A DNA stretch of 64,000 bases from Bacteroidota bacterium (lineage in GTDB: Bacteria > Bacteroidota > Bacteroidia > Chitinophagales > BACL12), in assembly GCA_016718035.1 (NCBI GenBank), contig JADKEK010000001.1:496001-560000 (forward strand), read 5' to 3'. Each line of letters starts with the position of its first letter. Within the stretch, counting starts at the first letter, position 1. Shown here in pieces: positions 37,321 to 45,628 of this stretch. The notes below the pieces were generated by a model. That model was given only the letters and a program-made list of their open reading frames with translations, did no database searches and was not told the DNA's origin. A program made the translations under genes and the position numbers.

Positions 37321-37595
37321 TTTATTTTTTTTGCAAAAGTCTGACCGGTATGTTATGCCGTTAACACATTCATATTACCTTATAATTAATTAAGTGTAGA
37401 AATGATAATTCAACGTAAATAAAAAATTACCAATGGCTTAATTAAGTGGTTAGACATTTATTAATAAATCAACTCGAATTATATTAATAATGGTATTTGT
37501 AAGTTATTTATGAATAGATTGTTAAAATGAAGTCGCAGGAGGATTAAAATTGGGTTAAGTTTATAATTTCTTTATGTAATTGAATTTTACCACAT
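37321..37595. other. AT-rich intergenic spacer, no gene seen
   Basis: About 275 bp between the divergent choice-of-anchor I and GH3 genes. Apart from the promoter next to the GH3 gene and a weak -7-like GACTTTTG on the minus strand near 37330, nothing is recognised. Confidence 0.6.
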
Positions 37596-37603
37596 TAAGT
37601 TTG
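37596..37603 (+). promoter_or_regulatory. -7 box of the GH3-family gene
   Basis: TAAGTTTG, 11 bases before ATG 37615; no good -33. Confidence 0.5.
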
Positions 37604-37614
37604 TTGCCTGCAAT

Positions 37615-39144
37615 ATGGCCAAAATAATAGAGGAAAAAACAACTGTTCAAAAAACTAGCAGAAGCAAAACAGCGTTAAATGAAAATGTTGTTAAACAATA
37701 TAAAGTTTTTCGTAAACTAATTAAAAAGGCTGCAAAAACTGATTTTGGCAAACAATTTTTATTTGAGCAGATATTAACCGCTGATTATGATCTTGCATTA
37801 TTTAAGAAATTAGTCCCTGTCTACACTTATGAAACATTGTACCAGCAATGGTGGAAGCGTGTAAAACGTGGCGACAAAGATGTATGTTGGCCAGGAAAAA
37901 TAAAATACTTTGCGCTGAGTTCCGGCACTTCATCAGGTTCCAGTAAAATTATTCCGGTTTCAAAGCAAATGCTTAAAACCATCAGAAAAACTTCTTTGAA
38001 ACAAATTACTTCGCTTAAAAAATTAGGGGTTACTAATAAATCGGTTCGAGGAGAAGTGCTCATGATTGGAGGTTCTACTAAACTGGAAGAAAAAAACAAC
38101 CGTTTTTTCGGCGATATGAGTGGAATTAGTATGCTTAATGCCTTACCAAGATGGTTTTTAAAGAAATATTATCGGCCCGGTTATGCTATTTCTGATTTAA
38201 CAGATTGGGACAAAAGGTTAAATGAAATTGTATTACAGGCTAAGAAATGGAATATTGCAGTTATATGCGGTATGCCCAATTGGGTCTATTTATTAATAGA
38301 AAAAATTGTTACACATTATAAGGTTGAAACAATTCATGAAATTTGGCCAAAACTGCAATTATATGTTCATGGTGGTGTGTTCTTTCAACCTTATCAATCG
38401 GATTTTGAAAAGCTATTGAAATATCCTCTCAATTATGCCGAAACTTATATGGCTTCTGAAGGTTTTTTTGGGTTTTCAACCAGCGATTCAAAAGGTGGCA
38501 TTCAATTGGTGCTTGATGGTAATATTTTTTTTGAATTTATTCCTTATGATAATGTCAATTTCGATGAACATGATTGTTTGAGACCAAATGCAACACCAAT
38601 TACAATTCAGCAAGTAAAAAAAAATACAAACTACGCATTGGTTATTACCAATAATGCCGGTGCATGGAGATACCTTATTGGAGACATCATCCAATTTGTG
38701 AATACAGAAAGTGCCTCAATAAAAATAATAGGCCGCTTAGGGCAAACACTGAATGTTTGTGGTGAACATGTATCTGCAACTAATTTGATTGAGGCTTATA
38801 ACCGGGTATCAGAAAATCTTGAAATTGAAAGTGGAGAATTTTCGGTTGTTTCCAATTATTCAAATGGAAATACTACGCATCACTGGTTTATTTGTGGGAA
38901 CAAAGTATTGGCGAAATTACCCATTGCCCATAAATTAGATAAATCACTCATGCTGTTGAATCACGATTATGCAGTTGCAAGGAAAGCTAATTTACTAAAG
39001 CCGGTCGTGCATATCATCCCTAAACGCACAATGACACAGTGGTTAGCACATAATGGCAGGGCTGGGAATCAATATAAAATGCCAGTTATCCTTTCACAGG
39101 ATAAAATACAACCCTGGCTGGAATTTAATGGTATCTCGCTGTAA
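37615..39144 (+). CDS. GH3 auxin-responsive promoter family protein (acyl-adenylate-forming)
   Basis: 509 aa. GH3 family: the nucleotide-binding loop FALSSGTSSGSSKIIPVS (residues ~100-117), YAETYMASEGFFGF in the middle, and YRLIGDI-like WRYLIGDIIQFVN followed by IKIIGRLGQTLNVCGEHVS near the end. Plant GH3 enzymes adenylate acids and conjugate them to amino acids. The bacterial homologues are common in Bacteroidota but their substrates are not established. Soluble, monocistronic. Confidence 0.9.
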   Translation: MAKIIEEKTTVQKTSRSKTALNENVVKQYKVFRKLIKKAAKTDFGKQFLFEQILTADYDLALFKKLVPVYTYETLYQQWWKRVKRGDKDVCWPGKIKYFALSSGTSSGSSKIIPVSKQMLKTIRKTSLKQITSLKKLGVTNKSVRGEVLMIGGSTKLEEKNNRFFGDMSGISMLNALPRWFLKKYYRPGYAISDLTDWDKRLNEIVLQAKKWNIAVICGMPNWVYLLIEKIVTHYKVETIHEIWPKLQLYVHGGVFFQPYQSDFEKLLKYPLNYAETYMASEGFFGFSTSDSKGGIQLVLDGNIFFEFIPYDNVNFDEHDCLRPNATPITIQQVKKNTNYALVITNNAGAWRYLIGDIIQFVNTESASIKIIGRLGQTLNVCGEHVSATNLIEAYNRVSENLEIESGEFSVVSNYSNGNTTHHWFICGNKVLAKLPIAHKLDKSLMLLNHDYAVARKANLLKPVVHIIPKRTMTQWLAHNGRAGNQYKMPVILSQDKIQPWLEFNGISL

Positions 39145-39145
39145 A

Positions 39146-39907
39146 TTATAGTTTATTCAAATTCCAATCATAAGTATAATACTCAACTTTATACGTATCC
39201 GGAATTTTGCTGTCGCGATAGCTATTGATAAAACTTAATGCACTTCCATTTGATTTTATAAAATCAGCACCATACCAATCGAATATCTGTGAAATTTTAA
39301 CCACTTTATTGGTATTGTCCACTTTGATAAAGGAAGCATCATTCATTGCTTTTTTTGTCAAGGCTGTTAATTGTGTTTCAACCGTTGATGGCATAAATGC
39401 TTCAGATGCAATTTTGGGACATCCCTTTGCAGCGCATACTAGTGAAAAGTGAACGCGGGGGTCAGGACGGAGTTTGTTATTTTCAATATCGTTTAACGTG
39501 AGGTAACTTCCTGCAACATTGTGTTTAGTAGCATCAAAAAATCCTTTAACGTCAGTAGGTTTTGCAACCGGCATGTTTTTCACTACCGAATGTATCACAA
39601 TAATATTGTAAGCATTCAGGTAAAATGCCGTTCTGGTGTTTTTATCTGCATTACCCAAATCTGTAGTACCAATTGTTTCATATAATTCCTTGATAGAAGT
39701 TCCTTCTGTTTTTATTCCTGAATAATCTACCTTACCATCAGAGGTGTATTTTACAAGGAAATTATTTGCCGCAGTAAAAAAATCATCTAACGTGGCTGTT
39801 GTTGCAACTTCAACAATTGCATTTTCATTGGTGTCCGGAAAGTTGCTTGCTTGAGTGGGTAATGTGAAACCCAAAATTGAGCAGGTAATTACAAATAGTT
39901 TTTTCAT
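39146..39907 (-). CDS. DUF547 domain-containing secreted protein
   Basis: 253 aa from ATG 39907 with signal peptide (MKKLFVITCSILGFTLPTQA). DUF547 core: YLNAYNIIVIHSVVKNMP, DPRVHFSLVCAAKGCPKI and the conserved WYGADF near the end (FDWYGADFIKSNG). Periplasmic or extracellular; the family fold is transglutaminase/papain-like, but activity is not established. Converges on the GH3 gene with 1 bp between stops. Confidence 0.87.
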   Translation of the reverse strand: MKKLFVITCSILGFTLPTQASNFPDTNENAIVEVATTATLDDFFTAANNFLVKYTSDGKVDYSGIKTEGTSIKELYETIGTTDLGNADKNTRTAFYLNAYNIIVIHSVVKNMPVAKPTDVKGFFDATKHNVAGSYLTLNDIENNKLRPDPRVHFSLVCAAKGCPKIASEAFMPSTVETQLTALTKKAMNDASFIKVDNTNKVVKISQIFDWYGADFIKSNGSALSFINSYRDSKIPDTYKVEYYTYDWNLNKL

Positions 39908-39959
39908 TTTATACAATAAGATAATAGTTTAACGTGAACCCTTTTGATAAAGTTCGGCT

Positions 39960-39967
39960 TATTTTTG
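39960..39967 (+). promoter_or_regulatory. -7 box of the acyl-CoA thioesterase gene
   Basis: TATTTTTG, 23 bases before ATG 39991. Confidence 0.5.
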
Positions 39968-39990
39968 CATAACCTATCAAAAACTTTGCC

Positions 39991-40380
39991 ATGGACAGTT
40001 TACAAACAAGAATAGATAAATCGGTTACGCATACCGTAAAAGCCATTTTTCCAAATACCACCAACCATTATGACACTTTATTTGGTGGAACAGCTTTGAT
40101 GTGGATGGATGAAGTAGCGTTTATCACCGCTACCAGATTCAGTCGCCAGAAAATGGTAACGGTTTCAAGCGACAGGGTGGACTTCAAAAAACCGGTTCCT
40201 GCCGGTACTATAGCCGAATTAATTGCCAGAGTAAGCCATGTTGGCACTTCAAGTTTATTAATCAAAGTGGAGGTTTATCTCGAACAAATGTATTCCGACG
40301 ACAGAGAGAAGGCTATGGAGGGCACTTTCACATTCGTGGCTATTGACGAAAATAAACAACCCGTTAAAATCAGCTATTAA
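39991..40380 (+). CDS. Acyl-CoA thioesterase (hotdog fold, YciA-like)
   Basis: 129 aa. Hotdog-fold thioesterase with TLFGGTALMWMDEVAFITA (conserved Asp on the long helix), SSDRVDFKKPVPAGTIAE and the strand VGTSSLLIKVEVY. Length and motifs fit the YciA/acyl-CoA hydrolase group that cleaves fatty acyl-CoA. Convergent with the YbjQ-like gene with a 4-bp overlap. Confidence 0.9.
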   Translation: MDSLQTRIDKSVTHTVKAIFPNTTNHYDTLFGGTALMWMDEVAFITATRFSRQKMVTVSSDRVDFKKPVPAGTIAELIARVSHVGTSSLLIKVEVYLEQMYSDDREKAMEGTFTFVAIDENKQPVKISY

Positions 40381-40691
40381 CTCAATTTTACAGCAGTTCC
40401 GCTGGCCGTTACCATTAACATGCCGTTTCTGATGGTTTCGTAATCCAGGTCAATGCCAACAATGGCATCTGCACCCATGGCAACTGCTTTGGCTGTCATT
40501 TCCGATAATGCTGTATCCTTTGCTTCGCGTAATACATCCTCATACGCACCTGACCGGCCGCCTACCACATCGCGCACACTGGCAAAAATGTCCCTAAACA
40601 GGTTGGCTCCAATTATAGTTTCGCCTGTTATTATCCCTAGATAGGCTGTAATCTGTTTGCCTTCTACATTATTGGTTGTTGTTACTATCAT
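40377..40691 (-). CDS. YbjQ family heavy-metal-binding-domain protein
   Basis: 104 aa, the whole family length. Motifs GIITGETIIGANLFRDIF, YEDVLREAKDTALSEM and GADAIVGIDLDYE match YbjQ/DUF74, a pentameric fold of unclear function. ATG 40691. Confidence 0.9.
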   Translation of the reverse strand: MIVTTTNNVEGKQITAYLGIITGETIIGANLFRDIFASVRDVVGGRSGAYEDVLREAKDTALSEMTAKAVAMGADAIVGIDLDYETIRNGMLMVTASGTAVKLS

Positions 40692-40786
40692 CGTTGTTTG
40701 TCTTTTTTAGCATATAAAACTACTATACTTGTTGATAATACCTATAGACGTAATAACCGGAAATATATTTTCGTTATAGGTTTTTG

Positions 40787-40794
40787 TATATTTG
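40787..40794 (+). promoter_or_regulatory. -7 box of the small lipoprotein gene
   Basis: TATATTTG, 17 bases before ATG 40812. Confidence 0.5.
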
Positions 40795-40811
40795 TAACCT
40801 AAACGAGAAAC

Positions 40812-41036
40812 ATGAAAAGATTATTCTTCCTCACTATAATCCTTACAGGCATTAGCTTTATGGTGTCGTCATGTGAAAAATGTACCGTATGCACGGCTTC
40901 TTCACTAGCAGGAGAATCAGTTGACGAGTATTGCGGTAACGAGCTAGACGTGCGCGATTTTGAAGAATTTTTTATCGATAGCGTTGCAGATCTCGAACAA
41001 GCTGCCTACTGTGAGCGCGGACCTTACGATGAATAA
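40812..41036 (+). CDS. Small Cys-rich lipoprotein
   Basis: 74 aa. Lipoprotein signal (MKRLFFLTIILTGISFMVSSC) followed by a short acidic domain with five further cysteines in the pattern CTVC...YCGN...YCERG. Function unknown; a CxxC pair right after the lipid anchor could bind a metal or form disulfides. It overlaps the end of the convergent DUF3137 gene by 13 bp and has its own -7 box. Confidence 0.65.
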   Translation: MKRLFFLTIILTGISFMVSSCEKCTVCTASSLAGESVDEYCGNELDVRDFEEFFIDSVADLEQAAYCERGPYDE

Positions 41037-41905
41037 TCAACTGTTGTTGCACAGGAAAACAAAAATTGCAAATCGCTGTAATAAGTTTCCATTGCTTTCG
41101 AATCAAATACGGTTTTAAAAATGCTGGGATTGAAATAATTAAATCCACTTGGATGGATAATGGCAATCATCAACGTATTTCCACTTGCACCCAACTTTAT
41201 GTGCTTTTTAGTGTCAAAATCAGCAAACTGTTGTGAAAAAGCTTTGGTAAATTGAATACTTTTTTCATCGAGCAACTTCGACCAATAATATACCTTGTTT
41301 TGCCAATTACCATGTTGTAATTCCGGTTGTTGTTGTAATGCAATTATCAAATCTTGCTTATTAGTGCTTATTGCTAAATCTTCAAAATTAAATCCGGCGT
41401 TTTCCACTTTTGCTACCAACCCATTGAAAACATGTTTGGCATCTGTCCTAACATGTGTAGTATTTTTCCAGTGACAATAAATTTCTGAAATACGAATAGA
41501 TGTGTGATTAATTTCACCAAAAATTAAATTCTTTCCAGAGAAATAATCAGGGGTTGCATTAATTAAACCTGTGTTTGTAATTTCACTAAGTTTGAGGTGG
41601 CTCTGGTAGTCAATTTGCAAAGCTGGATGTATTAACCCTACAGTGTTTTTGGTGATGGTTTCAATAAAACTTTTTTCAAATTTACTCACAGGTATCCCAT
41701 ACCAATTGGTGTATACTAACACAAACAAAATAATTATGGCAACCGCAATGGACATCCAGGTTACAGCTTCGATAATTAACCCTATTAATAACACAGTGCC
41801 AATCACCGTATAGTTCAAACGAATTTTTTTTCTGATAGATTCTACCTGATTTAATCCTGCAAGTAATTGAGCAGTTGTAGAAGGGGTTATAGATTGAGCA
41901 ACCAT
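41024..41905 (-). CDS. DUF3137 domain-containing membrane protein
   Basis: 293 aa from ATG 41905 (MVAQSITPSTTAQLLAGL); the TTG at 41935 would overlap the upstream gene. Two adjacent membrane helices (YTVIGTVLLIGLIIEAVTW and SIAVAIIILFVLVYT) and a cytoplasmic domain with FSGKNLIFGEINHTSIRISE and VFNGLVAKVENAGF, as in DUF3137. Family function unknown. 10 bp downstream of the thioesterase gene. Confidence 0.75.
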   Translation of the reverse strand: MVAQSITPSTTAQLLAGLNQVESIRKKIRLNYTVIGTVLLIGLIIEAVTWMSIAVAIIILFVLVYTNWYGIPVSKFEKSFIETITKNTVGLIHPALQIDYQSHLKLSEITNTGLINATPDYFSGKNLIFGEINHTSIRISEIYCHWKNTTHVRTDAKHVFNGLVAKVENAGFNFEDLAISTNKQDLIIALQQQPELQHGNWQNKVYYWSKLLDEKSIQFTKAFSQQFADFDTKKHIKLGASGNTLMIAIIHPSGFNYFNPSIFKTVFDSKAMETYYSDLQFLFSCATTVDYSS

Positions 41906-41915
41906 ATATTGTTGA

Positions 41916-42341
41916 TTATTGTTTTCTGATAGCAACTGTGAGTCTGCTGGTACAAATTAATTGATGCTTTTCATCAGTTATTGATATCTGCCATACATGT
42001 AAACTTCCGCCAATATGCAAAGGTTCCGTTTTGCCATAAACAAATCCTGATTTAACACTTTTTACATGGTTGGCATTTATTTCTATCCCTAACGAAATAA
42101 ATTTTTCGTGGTCAATTACTAAAGCGGCTGCAACACTGCCAATTGTTTCGGCAAGTGCAACTGAGGCACCGCCATGCAACAATCCGTATGGTTGATGGGT
42201 GCGGTGATCAACCGGCATTTTGGCTATCAAATAATTTTCACCAATTTCAATAAACTCGATGCCGAGATGTTCGCCAAGTGTATTTTTATTCCAATGACTG
42301 AAATCAGATAAGGTGAGATTTTTATTAAACCAAATGGCCAT
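41916..42341 (-). CDS. PaaI-type hotdog thioesterase
   Basis: 141 aa from ATG 42341, with AAGGA about eight bases upstream as ribosome binding site. Hotdog thioesterase motif YGLLHGGASVALAETIGS with the conserved HGG and Glu; GIEINANHVKSVKSGFVYG follows. Resembles PaaI/1,4-dihydroxy-2-naphthoyl-CoA hydrolase (MenI/YdiI) group. It begins 1 bp after the PBP1a stop and so is co-transcribed with it. Confidence 0.87.
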   Translation of the reverse strand: MAIWFNKNLTLSDFSHWNKNTLGEHLGIEFIEIGENYLIAKMPVDHRTHQPYGLLHGGASVALAETIGSVAAALVIDHEKFISLGIEINANHVKSVKSGFVYGKTEPLHIGGSLHVWQISITDEKHQLICTSRLTVAIRKQ

Positions 42342-42342
42342 A

Positions 42343-44745
42343 TTATTTTCCTTCAGCACCGGGATATTTTGGTAATAAACTATCCTGTCCTGTTTTATTT
42401 AAAAATTCTTTGATATTGCTGATAAGACTTGGAATAAAACCTATTGAATCTGCACTAATCGAATCCGGAATCCACATATTACAACTTAAATTAGCCATCA
42501 CAGAATCCGGAGGTGCGGTAAATCCTCCCGTTACATAACGTCGTGTTTCACTATCTCTGCTGCTTTTATTCATAAACTTGCCAAATATTGGCAGTGCAGT
42601 AGCGGCACCTTGACCTAAACCTGTTGTTTTCCATCTGATGGCTGGATCTTCAGCACCAACCCAGGCACCTGCAACAATTCTGGAATTATATCCAATAAAC
42701 CAACCATCGGTATTGTTTTGAGTTGTCCCGGTTTTTCCTGCTAAATCCATCCCCAAACCATAAGTGCCTCTTAATCGTGTTGCAGTTCCGTTATTGACAA
42801 CACTTTTCATAATTTGAATCATGATGTCAGCAGTTTCCTGGCTTAAAGCGCGGGTCTTTTTAATTGCTTCGTGTTCGTATAAAATTTCACCTTCCGCAGT
42901 TTCTATGCGCACCAAATATTGTGGTTCTGCTTTTAATCCTCTGTTGGCAAAACAACCATAGGCAGTTACCATTTCCTGCAGCGACAAACTTGCAGTTCCT
43001 AATGCAATAGAAGGAACTTGTGGTAAATCGCCTTTAATACCCATTTTACGGGCTTCTGCAATTACCGGTTGAACGCCGGTTTTCATTATGATTGCTGCTG
43101 CTACAGTATTCACCGAATGTGTTAATCCACCCATCATGGAATAATATCCACCGTATTCTCCGCTCGAGTTGCCCGGTGTCCAGCCATATTTATCATAAGT
43201 GATTTTTTGGTTGGGGAAATATTCACAAGGGCTAATACCTTGTTCTATGGCAGTAGCATAAACGATAGGTTTAAATGTACTTCCTACCTGACGTTTACTT
43301 TTAACGTGGTCGTATTTGAAAAAACGATGGTCAATACCACCAACCCAAGCCAAAACATAACCTGTTTTCGGTTCCATTGCGAAAAATCCGGTATGCATAA
43401 ATCGCAAGTGATGTTTCAAAGAATCGTTAGGGGTGAGTACAGTATCTTTTGGTCCATCCCAGGTGAAAATTGTGGTTTCAACCGGTTCGTCAAACATTTT
43501 TGTAATGCCTTTATCGCTGTATCCTTGGGCTTTTAAACCGGTGTAGCGACTGCTGCGTTTTCTTGAAGCGGCAACAACATCGGCTTTACTGTTTTTCCAG
43601 GGTTCAGTTTTTCCCCAGCTTTTATCAAATTGTTTTTGGAGATAAGTCATATGCTCCTGCATAGCGGCTTCGGCATATCCTTGTAATTTACCATTAATGG
43701 TAGTGTATATTTTTAATCCATCTTTATAAATATCCCATTCGGTTCCGTCTGGTTTTGGATTTTCTTTTGCCCACTTAGTTAATTCGCCCTTCAAAAATTC
43801 GCGGAAGTATGGCGCTAATCCTTCACTTGCATTTTCTCTGCGGTAATTTAATGTTAACGGTAAACTTTTTAAACTATCTGCTTGCGCCTGAGTGAGATAT
43901 TGGTTTTCATGCTGCACCATGAGGTTTAAAACCGTATTTCGCCTAACAAGTGAAGCATCCGGATTTAAACGCGGGTTATAAGTGGTGTTAGCTTTTAAAA
44001 GACCGACTAAAACAGCACTTTGTTCTAAGGTAAGATCTTTAGGCGCACAATTAAAAAAACGTAATGTTCCGGCTTCAATTCCGTAACAATCTTCACCAAA
44101 AGGCACCGTATTAAAATAAAGTGTTAGTATTTGTTCCTTTTCATAAACATCTTCAAGGCGACCGGCAATAATCATCTCCCGGAATTTATTTACAGGCATT
44201 GAAAGTGCTCCGTAGTCTTTGCGCGCATAAAGGTTTTTAGCTAATTGTTGGGTGATGGTACTTCCGCCACCTGCATCATCATTCAAAATAATGGACATAA
44301 TGAGCACCCGCATAAAACTCACAAAATCTACACCCTTATGCTCATAAAAGCGACTGTCCTCGGTAGAAACCAGGGCATTAATCAGGTGAGGAGGTAAATC
44401 CTCAAACTCAGCATTGGTGCGGTTTTGAATAAAATATTTCCCCAATAAAATACTGTCCTGACTATACACTTCAGATGCCGTGTAATTGTTGACAGCTTTC
44501 AGCTCCGATTTACCGGGAACCAGACCGAATGCACCAACTAAAATCAATAGATACAAGACAAATAAACAGCCGGCAACTGCTGCCATAGAACGCAACGAAA
44601 TACGTAATACTTTAACAGGGTAGGGGTACACAGAGGCAATTTCGCCAATGTATTTCCCTATATATTTTTGGTAATAAGGGCTCAAAGGCTTGGTGATAGC
44701 AGAAAATATTTTTTGCAATGGGTGTTGTTTTTCGCCTGAATCCAT
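42343..44745 (-). CDS. Class A penicillin-binding protein (PBP1a-like)
   Basis: 800 aa from ATG 44745. Single N-terminal membrane helix (AAVAGCLFVLYLLILVGAF), GT51 transglycosylase domain (STEDSRFYEHKGVDF; GGGSTITQQLAKNLY), then transpeptidase domain with active-site STFK (VGSTFKPIVYATA), SVN (THSVNTVAAA) and KTG (GKTGTTQNNTDGWF). Polymerises and cross-links peptidoglycan. Extra residues seen in a longer upstream frame are not family-like. The -7 box ends four bases before the ATG. Confidence 0.95.
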   Translation of the reverse strand: MDSGEKQHPLQKIFSAITKPLSPYYQKYIGKYIGEIASVYPYPVKVLRISLRSMAAVAGCLFVLYLLILVGAFGLVPGKSELKAVNNYTASEVYSQDSILLGKYFIQNRTNAEFEDLPPHLINALVSTEDSRFYEHKGVDFVSFMRVLIMSIILNDDAGGGSTITQQLAKNLYARKDYGALSMPVNKFREMIIAGRLEDVYEKEQILTLYFNTVPFGEDCYGIEAGTLRFFNCAPKDLTLEQSAVLVGLLKANTTYNPRLNPDASLVRRNTVLNLMVQHENQYLTQAQADSLKSLPLTLNYRRENASEGLAPYFREFLKGELTKWAKENPKPDGTEWDIYKDGLKIYTTINGKLQGYAEAAMQEHMTYLQKQFDKSWGKTEPWKNSKADVVAASRKRSSRYTGLKAQGYSDKGITKMFDEPVETTIFTWDGPKDTVLTPNDSLKHHLRFMHTGFFAMEPKTGYVLAWVGGIDHRFFKYDHVKSKRQVGSTFKPIVYATAIEQGISPCEYFPNQKITYDKYGWTPGNSSGEYGGYYSMMGGLTHSVNTVAAAIIMKTGVQPVIAEARKMGIKGDLPQVPSIALGTASLSLQEMVTAYGCFANRGLKAEPQYLVRIETAEGEILYEHEAIKKTRALSQETADIMIQIMKSVVNNGTATRLRGTYGLGMDLAGKTGTTQNNTDGWFIGYNSRIVAGAWVGAEDPAIRWKTTGLGQGAATALPIFGKFMNKSSRDSETRRYVTGGFTAPPDSVMANLSCNMWIPDSISADSIGFIPSLISNIKEFLNKTGQDSLLPKYPGAEGK

Positions 44746-44748
44746 ATG

Positions 44749-44756
44749 CAAATGTA
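44749..44756 (-). promoter_or_regulatory. -7 box abutting the PBP1a start codon
   Basis: TACATTTG on the minus strand ends 3 bases from ATG 44745, so transcription would start at or next to the ATG (leaderless mRNA). Confidence 0.5.
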
Positions 44757-44835
44757 TGATTGTAAATTGTTTTTTTAAGCATAAAATGGCCGGTAACTTT
44801 TGTTGATGCACATCAGTTGCCGGCCGGATGCTAAT

Positions 44836-45315
44836 TTATTCGGGTTGGAATGTAGTATACCCGACTCGGTAACATATACTTTTTGCGTGATTGTCGCTAC
44901 TCATTTTTGATGGAAGTAACAGACTAATCAACACAGCAGTTATTGTAATTGTTGCAGCTAAACCAATGGTAATAATTAAAGCTATTTCGTTTATCATCAA
45001 CACTGTTTGTAAAGTCAATATTGCAATTACAATTGTAATCAATCGACTGTTGATGATATACACAAAAATTTCATACTTGTATAAAATTTTAATAATATCA
45101 ATAATGGTTACCGTTAATTCGTCTAAATAATTTTCAATAACTTTTCCAATTGCCATACCTATTACCAAATTCATTAATTTGATTAAGGTATTTTTTTTAA
45201 TAGTATCAACAATGGTAGTAATTGCTTCTACCAAATCAGTAATGATACTAATTGTTTTATTATACCTTTTAATTAAGGCAATTAAAATCACGATGGTTAA
45301 TTTAATATTTTTCAT
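44836..45315 (-). CDS. Ile-rich small membrane protein, hypothetical
   Basis: 159 aa, unusually Ile/Thr-rich with at least three hydrophobic segments (LIKLMNLVIGMAIGKVIENY; LITIVIAILTLQTVLMINEI; LIITIGLAATITITAVLISL). No homologue recognised. It sits between PBP1a and the mini-ORF locus; no terminator or consensus -7 box is obvious immediately upstream. A competing opposite-strand frame exists but has no signal. Low confidence that this is expressed. Confidence 0.4.
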   Translation of the reverse strand: MKNIKLTIVILIALIKRYNKTISIITDLVEAITTIVDTIKKNTLIKLMNLVIGMAIGKVIENYLDELTVTIIDIIKILYKYEIFVYIINSRLITIVIAILTLQTVLMINEIALIITIGLAATITITAVLISLLLPSKMSSDNHAKSICYRVGYTTFQPE

Positions 45316-45350
45316 AAAATTATTTCAGCTTTTGGTAAATAATGAATTTA

Positions 45351-45370
45351 CCGGGCATAAAAATGCCCGG
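45351..45370. repeat. GC-rich hairpin CCGGGCAT/ATGCCCGG
   Basis: 8-bp inverted repeat (45351-45358 and 45363-45370), with the half-site CCGGGC again at 45385-45390. No T tract on either side, so not a classical terminator. Confidence 0.6.
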
Positions 45371-45414
45371 AATGCACCATACATCCGGGCTGTAAATAAT
45401 TTTTATTCCAGCGG

Positions 45415-45468
45415 TTATGCAGTGCAGTTGGCCGTTTCGGCGTCTGGGTGGAAGTTTAGTTTTTGCAT
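45415..45468 (-). CDS. Candidate 17-residue micropeptide (MQKLNFHPDAETANCTA)
   Basis: Short frame ATG 45468 to TAA at 45415, encoding MQKLNFHPDAETANCTA. It lies between a terminator-like hairpin (45490-45511) and a GC-rich hairpin (45351-45390) and is in the same direction as a TAnnTTTG box at 45582. The codons look protein-like (no rare-stop bias), with one Cys near the end. Could be a peptide product, a leader peptide or chance. Not recognised. Confidence 0.35.
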   Translation of the reverse strand: MQKLNFHPDAETANCTA

Positions 45469-45483
45469 AGTATGTTATTTAAA

Positions 45484-45511
45484 TTAAAAAACCCGGAACA
45501 TAGTCCGGGTT
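45484..45511 (-). terminator. Terminator-like hairpin
   Basis: AACCCGGA (45504-45511 read on the minus strand) / TCCGGGTT (45490-45497) with a 6-base loop, then a U tract on the minus strand. It can end transcription from the DUF5777 gene or from the -7 box at 45582. Confidence 0.7.
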
Positions 45512-45581
45512 CAATAAAAATAGTTTATTGTTTGTCGAACTATGACACAGTTGTATTTATGTTGTTGCTAATCATTGAATG

Positions 45582-45589
45582 CAAATATA
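45582..45589 (-). promoter_or_regulatory. -7 box of the small locus 45.4-45.6 kb
   Basis: TATATTTG on the minus strand; 21 bases upstream is CTG (45611-45613), one mismatch from the -33 TTG. It lies downstream of the DUF5777 stop and so drives a separate short transcript. Confidence 0.5.
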
Positions 45590-45628
45590 AATACTTTTCT
45601 GAAAATAGTTCAGTTTTTGTAAAAAAAA

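Noticed and set aside
45179..45487. Opposite-strand frame over the Ile-rich gene and the mini-ORF
   Set aside because: No promoter, no ribosome binding site and AT-driven composition; it is a shadow of the minus-strand frame.
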